This document shows, one piece after another, positions 28,650 through 37,406 of a stretch of 64,000 nucleotides of DNA. This stretch comes from Cognatazoarcus halotolerans (GTDB lineage Bacteria; Pseudomonadota; Gammaproteobacteria; Burkholderiales; Rhodocyclaceae): contig NZ_WUAF01000005.1 in assembly GCF_009800965.1 (NCBI RefSeq), positions 186,001 to 250,000 on the forward strand, read 5' to 3'. A model generated the notes under the pieces. That model searched no databases and had not been told where the DNA came from. It saw nothing but the letters and a program-made list of their open reading frames with translations. Within the stretch, counting starts at the first letter, position 1. Every line of letters starts with the position of its first letter. Made by a program: the position numbers and the translations under genes.

Positions 28650-29780
28650 ATGCGTATCAGTTCGAGTTTCGATTCGGGAGCCATCGAGGTCGTTTCGGTG
28701 GTCGATGCGGAGCACATCCGCCTGCGGTTGCGGGCGGATAACGCGGCGGATTTTCGCCAGTGGTTTCATTTCCGGCTGCAGGGTGCCGCCGGAAAGCACG
28801 TCGTGATGTACATCGAGAACGCGGCTGAGGCCGCATACCCGGGCGGGTGGCCCGGGTATCGGGCGGTGGCGAGCCATGATCGTCGCGAATGGTTCCGGGT
28901 GCCGGGCACACGCTACGAGAACGGTCAGCTCGTCATCGAGCACAGCCCCGAGCGCGACAGTGTTTACTACGCCTATTTCGAGCCGTATTCGCACGAGCGG
29001 CACCTCGACCTGCTCGGCAGGGTCGAGCTGTCCCCGTTTGCGGAAGTGCGTAACCTCGGCGCCACGGTGGAAGGCAGGGACATCGATGTGGTGGTGGTTG
29101 GACGGCCCCGGCCCGAACGTCAACCGGTGTGGATCACCGCAAGGCAGCACCCCGGTGAAACGATGGCGGAGTGGTTCATCGAGGGGCTGCTGGAGCGGCT
29201 GCTGGACGGCGCCGATCCGGTAGCACGACGGATTCGCGAACTCGCCTCACTGTATATCGTGCCGAACATGAACCCCGACGGTGCGGTGCGTGGCAACCTA
29301 CGGACCAACGCAGCCGGCGCCAACCTGAACCGCGAATGGATGAACCCGAGCATCGAGCGCAGCCCCGAGGTGATGCTGGTGCGCGCCGAGATGGAGCGTA
29401 CCGGGGTGGCGCTGTTTCTCGATATACACGGCGATGAAGAACTGCCCTACGTGTTTTTCTCGACGGCCGAGGAGGTTCCGGGCTTCAGCGCAGCGTCGCT
29501 CGCCCGGCAAGAGAAGCTGATTTCGGCCTTCAAGCTTGCCAGCCCGGATTTTCAGACCGAGCACGGCTATAAGGTGGGACGTTTCGGCGAGGAGCTGCTG
29601 ACGCTTGCATCGAAGTGGGTCGCCCACCGCTTCGGCTGCGTTTCACTGACCCTGGAGATGCCGTTCAAGGACAACGCGAACCTGCCGGACGGCCTGTCGG
29701 GCTGGAGTGCTGCGCGCAGCAGGAATCTCGGCGCCGCCTCGCTGGTGGCGATTCTCGCGCACCTGGAGGCAGTGGGCTGA
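28650..29780 (+). CDS. M14 family zinc carboxypeptidase, cytosolic (AGTPBP/CCP-like)
   Basis: A 376-residue protein without a signal peptide. It has an N-terminal beta-rich domain (about 1-115) of the kind found in cytosolic carboxypeptidases, then an M14 domain: the zinc motif HPGET (167-171), NMNPDG (206-211), NLNREW (225-230) with the substrate arginine, DIHGDE (258-263) with the third zinc ligand, and a catalytic glutamate in LTLEMPFKD near 336. Bacterial members remove C-terminal residues, and their natural substrate is not settled. ATG at 28650 with a GGAG just before. Its stop lies inside a hairpin shared with convergent serB. Confidence 0.85.
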   Translation: MRISSSFDSGAIEVVSVVDAEHIRLRLRADNAADFRQWFHFRLQGAAGKHVVMYIENAAEAAYPGGWPGYRAVASHDRREWFRVPGTRYENGQLVIEHSPERDSVYYAYFEPYSHERHLDLLGRVELSPFAEVRNLGATVEGRDIDVVVVGRPRPERQPVWITARQHPGETMAEWFIEGLLERLLDGADPVARRIRELASLYIVPNMNPDGAVRGNLRTNAAGANLNREWMNPSIERSPEVMLVRAEMERTGVALFLDIHGDEELPYVFFSTAEEVPGFSAASLARQEKLISAFKLASPDFQTEHGYKVGRFGEELLTLASKWVAHRFGCVSLTLEMPFKDNANLPDGLSGWSAARSRNLGAASLVAILAHLEAVG

Positions 29781-29796
29781 GATCGCGAGCTCAGCC
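29775..29796. terminator. Hairpin containing both stop codons of convergent genes
   Basis: GGCTGAG, an 8-base loop, CTCAGCC. The carboxypeptidase TGA (29778-29780) is in one arm and the serB stop (29791-29793 on the minus strand) in the other. It may terminate both transcripts, though no T tract follows. Confidence 0.5.
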
Positions 29797-30621
29797 GAAG
29801 AGGTTGAGGATCCCGTCCAGTCCTGTGTACGAAATTGCATAGCTCGCCTGCGCCCGCACTACCGGCTTGGCGTGATAAGCCACGCCGATAGCGGCTGCCT
29901 CCAGCATCTCGAGGTCGTTTGCGCCGTCGCCAGTGGCGATCGTCTGGGTGTTGAGCAGGCCGATTTCGTCGCGGACCGATTCGAGCACCTTGCGCTTTGC
30001 CGCGGCATCCACGATGTCACCGACGATCCTTCCGGTGAGCTTGCCGTTTTCCACTTCCAGCCTGTTGGCGAAGGCGTGATCGAAGCCAAGGCGGTCCTTG
30101 AGGCGGTCGGTGAAGTAGGTGAATCCGCCCGACACCAGCACGGTGCGGAGACCAGCCTGGCGCAGTCCGCGCATGAGCTGCTCGGCGCCGGGGTTGAGCG
30201 TCAGGCGTTCTTCATAGACTCGCGCGAGCGCGCCTTCGTCGAGGCCCTTGAGCAGGCTGACCCGTCTGGTGAGGCTCTCGCCGAAGGCGATCTCGCCGCG
30301 CATTGCCGCTTCGGTGATTGCGGCCACTTCGGCCTTGAGGCCTTGCATGTCGGCGATCTCGTCGATGCACTCAATGCCGATCAGGGTCGAATCCATGTCC
30401 GTCACGAACAAGCCATAATCGCGCAGGCGCCGGCTATCCGGAACGTAGGCGTAATCGAGTTGCCTATCTTCACAGTAGGCCGAGACCTCCGCGAGCTGGG
30501 CTGCTTCGAGCAAGCGAAAGGCCGTACCGGTGACGCGCTGTATGCCCTGTGCCCCGGTCAGCCTGGCCAGTTCCTTGAGGGCGCGGGTTTCGATTTCAAC
30601 GCCCTGGATCACCAGGTTCAT
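29791..30621 (-). CDS. serB: Phosphoserine phosphatase
   Basis: Last step of serine synthesis: hydrolysis of phosphoserine. The 276-residue HAD-family protein has a short N-terminal domain (1-65), then the catalytic DMDST (75-79; nucleophile Asp75, acid Asp77), the ECIDEIA cap segment, LVSGGFT (motif II), the motif III lysine, and GDGANDLEML (motif IV). The start at 30621 overlaps the aroG stop (ATGA), so serB and the DAHP synthase are co-translated, linking two amino acid routes. Confidence 0.95.
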   Translation of the reverse strand: MNLVIQGVEIETRALKELARLTGAQGIQRVTGTAFRLLEAAQLAEVSAYCEDRQLDYAYVPDSRRLRDYGLFVTDMDSTLIGIECIDEIADMQGLKAEVAAITEAAMRGEIAFGESLTRRVSLLKGLDEGALARVYEERLTLNPGAEQLMRGLRQAGLRTVLVSGGFTYFTDRLKDRLGFDHAFANRLEVENGKLTGRIVGDIVDAAAKRKVLESVRDEIGLLNTQTIATGDGANDLEMLEAAAIGVAYHAKPVVRAQASYAISYTGLDGILNLFG

Positions 30622-31697
30622 GCAGCGCGGCTCCGGCCCGGCAGGACCTCGCGCAGGACGTCGTGTGCGTTGCGAATCATGGTGGCGGTGTCGTCCCAGC
30701 CGATGCAGGCATCGGTCACAGAGCAACCGTACTTGAGCTGCGTGAGATCCTTGGGTATCGATTGATTGCCCGGTTCGATATTGCTTTCGATCATCGTCCC
30801 GACCACCGAGCGGTTGCCCTCGCGGATCTGGTTGACCACATCCTTCATCACCAGCGGCTGGAACTCGGGCTTCTTCCAGGAGTTGGCGTGCGAACAATCG
30901 ACCACGACATTGACTGGCAGCCCGGCCTTGGCGAGCGCCTGCTCGGCGAGCGAGATGGAAACCGAATCGTAGTTGGGGCGGCCGCCGCCGCCGCGCAGCA
31001 CGGCGTGCCCGTAACGGTTGCCGCCGGTACGCAGAATGGCCGACTGACCCTTGCCGCTGATGCCCAGGAAACTGTGCGGGCGGGAGGCCGAGAGGATCGC
31101 GTTGATTGCCACGTCGAGGTCGCCATCGGTCGCATTCTTGAAACCGACCGGCGTCGACAACCCGGAGGACATCTCGCGGTGAGTCTGCGACTCTGAGGTA
31201 CGTGCGCCGATCGCCGTCCAGCTGATCAGATCGCCGTAGTACTGCGGTGCGATCGGATCGAGTGCCTCGGTGCCGGTCGGCAGGCCGAGTTCGCAGACGT
31301 CCAGCAGGAACTGGCGCGCCATGGCCATGCCCTCGTCGATGCGGAACGAGTCGTCCATGTAGGGGTCGTTGATGAAGCCTTTCCAGCCGGTCGAGGTCCG
31401 CGGCTTCTCGAAATAGACCCGCATCACCAGCAGCATCGTCTCCGCAACCTCTTCGGACAGCCCCTTGAGGCGGCGAGCGTAATCGATGCCGGCAACCGGG
31501 TCATGGATTGAGCACGGCCCCACCACGACGAACAACCGGTTGTCCTCGCCATCGAGAATTCGCTGCAAGGCGCGACGTCCCTCGAGGACGGTCGCAGCCG
31601 CCTTGTCGGTGATCGGTACGCGCGCCTTGATCTCCTCGGGGGAGGGCATGTGATCGACGGCAACGATGTTGAGGTTTTCGGTCTGGGCGACGGTCAT
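30618..31697 (-). CDS. aroG: 3-deoxy-7-phosphoheptulonate synthase, class I (DAHP synthase)
   Basis: First step of the shikimate route: joins phosphoenolpyruvate and erythrose 4-phosphate. The 359-residue type I-alpha enzyme has VVGPCSIHDP (about 60-69), the LLVMRVYFEKPRTSTGWKG block, TGTEALDPIAPQY, the SGLSTPVGFKNATDG segment, VVDCSHANSWKK, and GTMIESNIxxGNQ near the end. Which aromatic amino acid inhibits it cannot be read with confidence. ATG at 31697. Upstream on the same strand are a candidate -10 box (TACAAT, 31728-31733) and a long inverted repeat. Confidence 0.94.
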   Translation of the reverse strand: MTVAQTENLNIVAVDHMPSPEEIKARVPITDKAAATVLEGRRALQRILDGEDNRLFVVVGPCSIHDPVAGIDYARRLKGLSEEVAETMLLVMRVYFEKPRTSTGWKGFINDPYMDDSFRIDEGMAMARQFLLDVCELGLPTGTEALDPIAPQYYGDLISWTAIGARTSESQTHREMSSGLSTPVGFKNATDGDLDVAINAILSASRPHSFLGISGKGQSAILRTGGNRYGHAVLRGGGGRPNYDSVSISLAEQALAKAGLPVNVVVDCSHANSWKKPEFQPLVMKDVVNQIREGNRSVVGTMIESNIEPGNQSIPKDLTQLKYGCSVTDACIGWDDTATMIRNAHDVLREVLPGRSRAA

Positions 31698-31752
31698 GAC
31701 GGGCTCCGGGGCGCGGCGGGGACCGGAATTGTAACGCAAGCCATCATTTAAC

Positions 31753-31795
31753 CGGCGCGCCGCGTCGCTATTGTCACGATAGGGCTGGCGCGCCG
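31753..31795. repeat. Inverted repeat upstream of aroG
   Basis: CGGCGCGCC (31753-31761) and its exact reverse complement (31787-31795) enclose a 4-bp inner helix (CTAT/ATAG) with a 7-base loop. It lies between the peroxiredoxin-like gene and aroG, 20 bases upstream of the candidate aroG -10 box, so it may end the upstream transcript or bind a regulator. Confidence 0.5.
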
Positions 31796-31849
31796 TGTCA
31801 CGTCGTCGGGAGGTCGGTCGCCATCTGGCCTCTCGACGACGGCAATTGC

Positions 31850-32386
31850 TCAGACCGGTCCGCTGTATTCGCCGCGGGCGGGGTAGTTGCTAGGGATTGC
31901 GAAATCGAGGCCTCCCAGCAGGTCGTTGAAATTGGGGCGAGCGAAGGGCATCGTCTGAACTGCGCCGTAGAAGAGCGTGCCATCGGGCCGCACCAGGAAG
32001 ACACCCGGCTCCGCAAAGAGTGCCGGTTCCTCGATGCCGATCGAGGTGAGCCCCCGGCTGGACGAGATGTAGAGACCCCATTCCTTCGCGCTGGACAGGG
32101 CAACGCCATAGCCGAAGCGCAGATGGGTGGCGCCGACCTTGCGCGCCATTGCGGCGGCACGCTCTGCATCGTCCGAGGACAGTGCGATGACCGATACGCC
32201 ACGTTTTTCGAATTCCGGCACGAGGCGCTCGAGCTCGAGCAGGTACTTCGCGCACAGCGGGCAGTGCAGACCGCGATAGAAAACCACGAGGGTGAAATTC
32301 TCGGTTGTTTCGGTGGAGAGGTCGAAGGCGCCGTGCGCTACGGTATCGACAGCGAGGGCGGGGACGGGAAGTCGGGGCAACAGCAT
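31850..32386 (-). CDS. Peroxiredoxin-like (AhpC/TSA-fold) protein
   Basis: A 178-residue thioredoxin-fold protein. After FTLVVFYRGLH comes CPLC (Cys42, Cys45), then the AKYLLELERLVPEFEKRGV helix, so it resembles peroxiredoxin-like AhpC/TSA proteins with a C-x-x-C rather than the standard T-x-x-C site. PGVFLVRPDGTLFYG near 128-143 is the usual beta-strand pair. No signal peptide. A ribosome site (AAGGAG) precedes the ATG at 32386. It is divergent from an AraC regulator 96 bases away, probably its controller. It could act as a thiol peroxidase or disulfide reductase. Confidence 0.75.
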   Translation of the reverse strand: MLLPRLPVPALAVDTVAHGAFDLSTETTENFTLVVFYRGLHCPLCAKYLLELERLVPEFEKRGVSVIALSSDDAERAAAMARKVGATHLRFGYGVALSSAKEWGLYISSSRGLTSIGIEEPALFAEPGVFLVRPDGTLFYGAVQTMPFARPNFNDLLGGLDFAIPSNYPARGEYSGPV

Positions 32387-32447
32387 GGGGAGTCTCCTTG
32401 TGCATTCGTCAGAGTGTTGACGCTTGCCATCATGTCGAATTTAATGC

Positions 32448-32458
32448 AACAAATTGTT
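32448..32458. promoter_or_regulatory. Short palindrome in the peroxiredoxin/AraC gap
   Basis: AACAA-A-TTGTT in an AT-rich patch between the divergent genes. It is a candidate contact for the AraC protein, but too short to be sure. Confidence 0.25.
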
Positions 32459-32482
32459 CAGCAATGATTGCAGATCGTACAC

Positions 32483-33331
32483 ATGGGTACACCGCACACG
32501 CATCTGGATAGACTTTCCGCGCTGATCGACGGCGCAGTGCCGCGCATCAGTGTCTACCACGCCGGCGCTTTGTGCCGGAGTCATGATTTTTCCGACGATG
32601 CCGGCGATGGTCTGCATCTGCACCTGTTGCTGCAGGGGCAGATCTCCATTGCCTGGGCAAATACCGAAGCGGTTCTTGAAGGTCCGGCGATCGCGGTTTT
32701 CCGGGACGATTGTGCGCACCGGCTCGAGCCGCTGGCGGCGGCACACGAGGTGCGGCTCTGGTGCGCGCAGGCACGATTCGAAGGGCCCGCTTCGCCGCTG
32801 CTGCTCGCGGCCTTCGCGTCGCCGCAGCTGGTCGACCTGCGTGACGGCGCGCAAGAACTCCGGCACGTGGTGCCGTTGATCGCCGCCGAGATCGACCAGC
32901 CGCGTTGCGGGCAACCGGCCCTGCTCGAGCGCGCGGGCGGCATCCTCTTCATCGGCCTGATGCGGTTCCTGATCGCCCATGGGGAAACCTCGTCGGGCCT
33001 GTTTGCGGGCCTTGGCGATCCGCGGCTTGCGCGAGCACTGGTTGCGATGCACCGCAGCCCGGCGACGCCGTGGTCGCTCGAGCGTCTTGCCGAGGAGGCC
33101 GGCCTCTCGCGTACTGCGTTTGCCACGAGTTTTCGCAACAGCGTCGGGGTCAGCCCCGGCGCCTATCTGAGTGCGCTGCGTCTCGGTATCGCCGAACGTG
33201 CGGTCGAAGCCGGGGAGGGGCTCAAGCGGGCCGCCCGGGCTTCGGGTTACGCGAGCACCGCGGCGCTGTCGCGCGCCCTGTCGCGCAAACGCTTCAAGTC
33301 ACCGCCTTCAGCAGATCCCGCACGGCGGTAA
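32483..33331 (+). CDS. AraC family transcriptional regulator with cupin-type sensor domain
   Basis: A 282-residue regulator. The N-terminal half (about 20-165) looks like the cupin/AraC-binding fold of AraC proteins that sense small or reactive molecules. The C-terminal part (about 180-275) has the two helix-turn-helices (WSLERLAEEAGLSRTAFATSFRN and the second around RAARASGYASTAALSRALSR). A TTG at 32468 is an alternative start. The divergent peroxiredoxin-like gene is the likely target. The last 38 bases overlap the end of mfd on the other strand. Confidence 0.85.
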   Translation: MGTPHTHLDRLSALIDGAVPRISVYHAGALCRSHDFSDDAGDGLHLHLLLQGQISIAWANTEAVLEGPAIAVFRDDCAHRLEPLAAAHEVRLWCAQARFEGPASPLLLAAFASPQLVDLRDGAQELRHVVPLIAAEIDQPRCGQPALLERAGGILFIGLMRFLIAHGETSSGLFAGLGDPRLARALVAMHRSPATPWSLERLAEEAGLSRTAFATSFRNSVGVSPGAYLSALRLGIAERAVEAGEGLKRAARASGYASTAALSRALSRKRFKSPPSADPARR

Positions 33332-36300
33332 CCCGCTGCTTGAGAGCCGGCACGCTGACCTTCCGGACCAGCCGGTCCGGTCCCGCCATGCGGGTGTTCC
33401 GGTCCTTCTGGATGAGCTCGATGACCTTCACCGGATTGATTGGTGGATTGGCGCCGAACTGGATCGAGATCTGTGCCTCTGAGGCGTCAACTTTCTGCAC
33501 TTCGAAAGGCTTGAGCACGATGCGCAGCCGGTGCGTCTCGATGAGCGCCTGGGTCTGCACCGGCATCTCGCCGAAACGATCGATGAGTTCTTCCTGAAGC
33601 TCACGCAGCTCGTCGTCGGCATCGCAGTTGGCTAGACGCTTGTAGAGCGTGAGCCGCTCCTGCACATCGCTGCAGTAGTCGTTCGGCAGCAGGGCGGGCG
33701 TGTGCAGGTTGATCTCCGATACGACTTCCAGCGGCTGCGATAGATCTGGCTCCTTGCCGGCCTGCAGATCCTTGACTGCGCGCTTGAGCATCTCGCTGTA
33801 GAGGCTGAAGCCGATCTGCTGAATCTCGCCGCTTTGGTTCTCGCCCAGCACCTCGCCGGCGCCGCGGATCTCGAGATCGTGCATGGCCAGGAAGAAGCCC
33901 GAGCCGAGCTCTTCCATCATGGTGATCGCCTCGAGCCGCTTTTGCGCGTTGGCAGTCGGCTTGGCGTTCGCGTCGGTCAGCAGGTAGGCGTAGGCCTGAT
34001 GGTGCGAGCGCCCGACCCGGCCGCGCAGCTGGTGCAACTGCGCAAGGCCGAAGCGGTCGGCGCGGTTGATGATGATGGTGTTGGCGGTCGGGATGTTGAT
34101 ACCGGTTTCGATGATCGTGGTGCACAACAGGAAGTTGGCCCGCTGGGTGGTGAAGTCGCGCATCACGCGTTCGAGCTCGCGCTCCGGCAGCTGACCGTGG
34201 CCGACCACGATGCGCGCCTCGGGCAGCAGTTCGGCGAGCTGATTGCGCACGTTCTCGATGGTCTCCACCTCGTTGTGCAGGAAATACACTTGCCCGCCGC
34301 GCTTGAACTCGCGCAGGACCGCCTCGCGGATGATGCCTTTGCTGTAGCGCTGGACGAAGGTCTTGATGGCGAGGCGCTTCTGTGGCGCGGTGGCGATGAT
34401 CGAGAATTCGCGCATCCCTTCCAGCGCCAGCCCCAGGGTACGCGGGATCGGCGTGGCGGTGAGGGTCAGGATGTCGACTTCGCTGCGCAGTGCCTTGAGC
34501 GCCTCTTTCTGACGCACCCCGAAGCGGTGCTCCTCGTCGATGATGACCAGGCCGAGGCGCTTGAAGACCACGTCCTTCTGCAGCAGCCGGTGGGTGCCGA
34601 TGATGATGTCGACCTTGCCCTCGTCGAGCTCCTTGAGCGCCTGCGCCTGCTCCTTGGCACTCCTGAAGCGCGACAGCTCGGCGATGCGGATCGGCCAGTC
34701 GGCAAAGCGGTCGGCAAAGGTCTGGTAGTGCTGTTCGGCGAGCAGGGTGGTCGGGCACAGCACCACTACCTGCTTGCCGTCCGACACGGCGATGAAGGCG
34801 GCGCGCAGGGCGACCTCGGTCTTACCGAAGCCGACGTCGCCGCACACCAGGCGATCCATCGGTCGACCGGACTTCATGTCGCTCACCACGGCCTCGATGG
34901 CGGCCTGCTGGTCTGGGGTTTCCTCGAACCCGAAGCCGTCGGCAAAGGCCTCGAGGTCGTGCTGGCGGAAATCGAAGCGGTGTCCGGCACGCGCGGCACG
35001 CTGGGCATACAGCGACAGCAGTTCGGCCGCAGTGTCGCGCACCTGTTGGGCCGCCTTGCGCTTGGTCTTTTCCCACTGGCCCGAGCCGAGGCGGTGCAGC
35101 TCGACCGCTTCGGGGTCGGCGCCGGCGTAGCGGGTGATCAGATGAAGCTGCGAGACCGGCACGTAGAGCTTGTCCGCACCCGAGTATTCGAGGTGCAGGA
35201 ACTCGGTGTCGCCCTCGCCGAGGTCCATGTGCACCAGACCGAGATAGCGACCGATACCATGGCTCGAATGCACCACCGGGTCGCCCGGCCGAAGCTCCGA
35301 CAGATCGCGCAGCCAGCCTTCGGCTGTGGCCTTGCGACCGGCGTCGCGTCGAGTTCGGGTGCGGGCGGTGGAGGCGTAAAGCTCGGTCTCGGTGATGATC
35401 GCGATGCGGGCCTCGGGCAACACGAAGCCGTTGGCGAGCGGGCCGACGCTCAACGCGAAGCGTTCGCCCGCGGACAGAAAGCCGGCGAAGTCGGTAACCG
35501 CCGCTGGCTTGAGACCGTACTCGGCGAAGTATTCGGCCACGGTCTCGCGCCGGCCAGCGGATTCTGCAAGCACCAGCACACGCCCGTCGAAGCTGTCGAG
35601 CACCCCCTTGAGCTGCTGCAGCGGGTCGCTCGCCTTGCGCTCGACAGCGAGCGTGGGCAGCGGCCGGGCCGCCATGTCGCTGGCGATGCCGCGCCCGATC
35701 TGCAGGCGCGGTCGCGATTTCAGCGCGACGAAGAAAGCCTCGTCGGTGAGGAAGAGTTCGGTCGGCGGGAGTATCGGGCGGGTGCGATCGCCGCCAAGGA
35801 GTTCGTGGCGCGAACGGGTGTCACGCCAGAAATCGGCCAGTGCCGCCGGCACGTCCTGGTGCAGTACCACCGCGACGTCCGCGGGCAGATAGTCGAAGAG
35901 CGTGGCTGTCTGGTCGAAGAAAAGCGGCAGGTAGTACTCGATGCCGGCAGGCACGATCCCGTTCGAAACGTCCTTGTAAATCGCCGCGCGTGACGGATCG
36001 CCCTCGAATATCTCGCGGAAGCGCTTGCGAAAACGTGTCCGTGCCGCTTCGTCGATCGGAAACTCGCGGGCCGGCAGCAGGCGTATTTCGGGTACCGGGT
36101 AAATGGTGCGCTGGGTGTCGGGATCGAAGGTCTTGATCGATTCGATCTCGTCGTCGAACAGATCGAGACGGTAGGGCAGTGTCGAGCCCATCGGAAACAG
36201 ATCGATGAGACCACCACGCACGCTGTACTCGCCAGGCCTGACCACCTGTGTGACGTGGTCGTAGCCGGCGAGGGTCATCTGCTCCCTGAATTTTTCGGCA

Positions 36301-36734
36301 TCGAGCTTGCCTCCTTGCTTCAGGAAAAAGGTGTAGGCAGCAAGATAGGCCGGCGGAGCAAGACGATACAGGGCCGTTGTGGCGGGTACCAGAATGATCT
36401 GCGGTTCGCCGCCGACGATGGCGTGCAACGTGGCGAGGCGCTCGGAAACCAGGTCCTGGTGAGGCGAGAAGCTATCGTAGGGTAGCGTTTCCCAGTCCGG
36501 TAAAAGATGGACTTTCAGCGTCGGATCGAACCAGACGATCTCGTCCTGGAGGCGCAAAGCATCGAGCGGGTTCGCCGTGACCACCGCCAGTCGATGTCCT
36601 TCGGCGGCAAGCCTGGCCAGCGCCAACGCATCGGCCGAGCCCGCGACGGCAGGCAAATCGCGGGTTGTTCCCGGTCTGGGCAAGGACAGTCGTTCGAAGG
36701 CGGGAAGCAGTGAAACCAGACTCTGGTGGGGCAT
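33294..36734 (-). CDS. mfd: Transcription-repair coupling factor
   Basis: Removes RNA polymerase stalled at DNA lesions and recruits UvrA. The 1146-residue protein has all Mfd parts in order: the UvrB-homology region (about 1-340), the polymerase-interacting domain (about 470-540, with HxxHGIGRYLGL), the superfamily 2 translocase with Walker A GDVGFGKTEVAL (about 637-648), DEEH (in IIDEEHRFG) and the TRG-region motifs near 880-920, and the C-terminal UvrA-binding domain. Length matches E. coli (1148). Its 3' end overlaps the convergent AraC gene by 38 bases. Confidence 0.97.
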   Translation of the reverse strand: MPHQSLVSLLPAFERLSLPRPGTTRDLPAVAGSADALALARLAAEGHRLAVVTANPLDALRLQDEIVWFDPTLKVHLLPDWETLPYDSFSPHQDLVSERLATLHAIVGGEPQIILVPATTALYRLAPPAYLAAYTFFLKQGGKLDAEKFREQMTLAGYDHVTQVVRPGEYSVRGGLIDLFPMGSTLPYRLDLFDDEIESIKTFDPDTQRTIYPVPEIRLLPAREFPIDEAARTRFRKRFREIFEGDPSRAAIYKDVSNGIVPAGIEYYLPLFFDQTATLFDYLPADVAVVLHQDVPAALADFWRDTRSRHELLGGDRTRPILPPTELFLTDEAFFVALKSRPRLQIGRGIASDMAARPLPTLAVERKASDPLQQLKGVLDSFDGRVLVLAESAGRRETVAEYFAEYGLKPAAVTDFAGFLSAGERFALSVGPLANGFVLPEARIAIITETELYASTARTRTRRDAGRKATAEGWLRDLSELRPGDPVVHSSHGIGRYLGLVHMDLGEGDTEFLHLEYSGADKLYVPVSQLHLITRYAGADPEAVELHRLGSGQWEKTKRKAAQQVRDTAAELLSLYAQRAARAGHRFDFRQHDLEAFADGFGFEETPDQQAAIEAVVSDMKSGRPMDRLVCGDVGFGKTEVALRAAFIAVSDGKQVVVLCPTTLLAEQHYQTFADRFADWPIRIAELSRFRSAKEQAQALKELDEGKVDIIIGTHRLLQKDVVFKRLGLVIIDEEHRFGVRQKEALKALRSEVDILTLTATPIPRTLGLALEGMREFSIIATAPQKRLAIKTFVQRYSKGIIREAVLREFKRGGQVYFLHNEVETIENVRNQLAELLPEARIVVGHGQLPERELERVMRDFTTQRANFLLCTTIIETGINIPTANTIIINRADRFGLAQLHQLRGRVGRSHHQAYAYLLTDANAKPTANAQKRLEAITMMEELGSGFFLAMHDLEIRGAGEVLGENQSGEIQQIGFSLYSEMLKRAVKDLQAGKEPDLSQPLEVVSEINLHTPALLPNDYCSDVQERLTLYKRLANCDADDELRELQEELIDRFGEMPVQTQALIETHRLRIVLKPFEVQKVDASEAQISIQFGANPPINPVKVIELIQKDRNTRMAGPDRLVRKVSVPALKQRVTAVRDLLKAVT

Positions 36735-36801
36735 GCGGCGTATCGCGCGGGAGGATCGAAGAGCCGGGGATTATAGGGCGAAGGGCGGGCTCGCGCAGCG
36801 C

Positions 36802-37320
36802 TCAGGCAAAGGCATCGATCGTCGTGCCGACAGATGACGTCGGATCGTTTTGGTAGCTGGTGGCCTGGCGGCTGGCCAGTTCGGCCCGTGCCTCTGCCGC
36901 CATGACGACCGCGTTGGCGGCAACCTGCATATCCTGAGCGGACGGGTCGGCCGGCGCCAGTGCGGCGGCGCGGATCTGGATCGCCTTGGCGAGCGTCTCT
37001 TCAGGCGTCGCACCGGGTGAAATGTCGATCGAGACTTCGCCGCCGATCGCATAACGGATCCCGTCCGGACCTGCCTGGTAGGTATAGCTGGCTGCGCCTC
37101 GCACCAGTCTGCCACCGACAGCCTGATGGGCTGCCTCGTGGGCTCTGACTTCGCGGTCCCGTGCCTTGAGTTCGGCGAGTTGGCGGGCTTCGCTGCTCAG
37201 TGTGACCGCATCGGAATCGTCCCCTCCCGGCACTGAGGAAGCCCTCCGGAGCGAGGACGCATCCCGCGCAGGCGAGACGGAAGGAGGAGCGGAAGCACTC
37301 GTGGCAGAAATCATGGGCAT
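36802..37320 (-). CDS. SprA-related putative metalloprotease
   Basis: A 172-residue protein of the SprA-related family, whose members carry a zinc-protease-like HEXXH: here RAHEAAHQAVGG, His61-Glu62-x-x-His65. It follows a low-complexity Ser/Ala/Pro N-terminus and the ELKARDREVRAHE segment. After it comes TYQAGPDGIRYAIGGEVSIDISPG, the conserved middle of the family, then an Ala-rich helical end. Catalytic activity has not been shown for the family as far as I know. There is no clear signal peptide. It follows the hydrolase-fold gene on the same strand. Confidence 0.75.
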   Translation of the reverse strand: MPMISATSASAPPSVSPARDASSLRRASSVPGGDDSDAVTLSSEARQLAELKARDREVRAHEAAHQAVGGRLVRGAASYTYQAGPDGIRYAIGGEVSIDISPGATPEETLAKAIQIRAAALAPADPSAQDMQVAANAVVMAAEARAELASRQATSYQNDPTSSVGTTIDAFA

Positions 37321-37406
37321 GTCTCTACCCGCAGGCTAGGTCATGCGGCGATTCCGCGAAAGGGTCAGAACGGCTTGCAGGTGTGCCGGGAAATGCGCGT
37401 CCCGAA

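Noticed and set aside
33834-35993. 719-codon open frame on the plus strand opposite mfd
   Set aside because: It is the mirror of the Mfd reading frame in GC-rich DNA; no domain, ribosome site or start context, while mfd has full family motifs.
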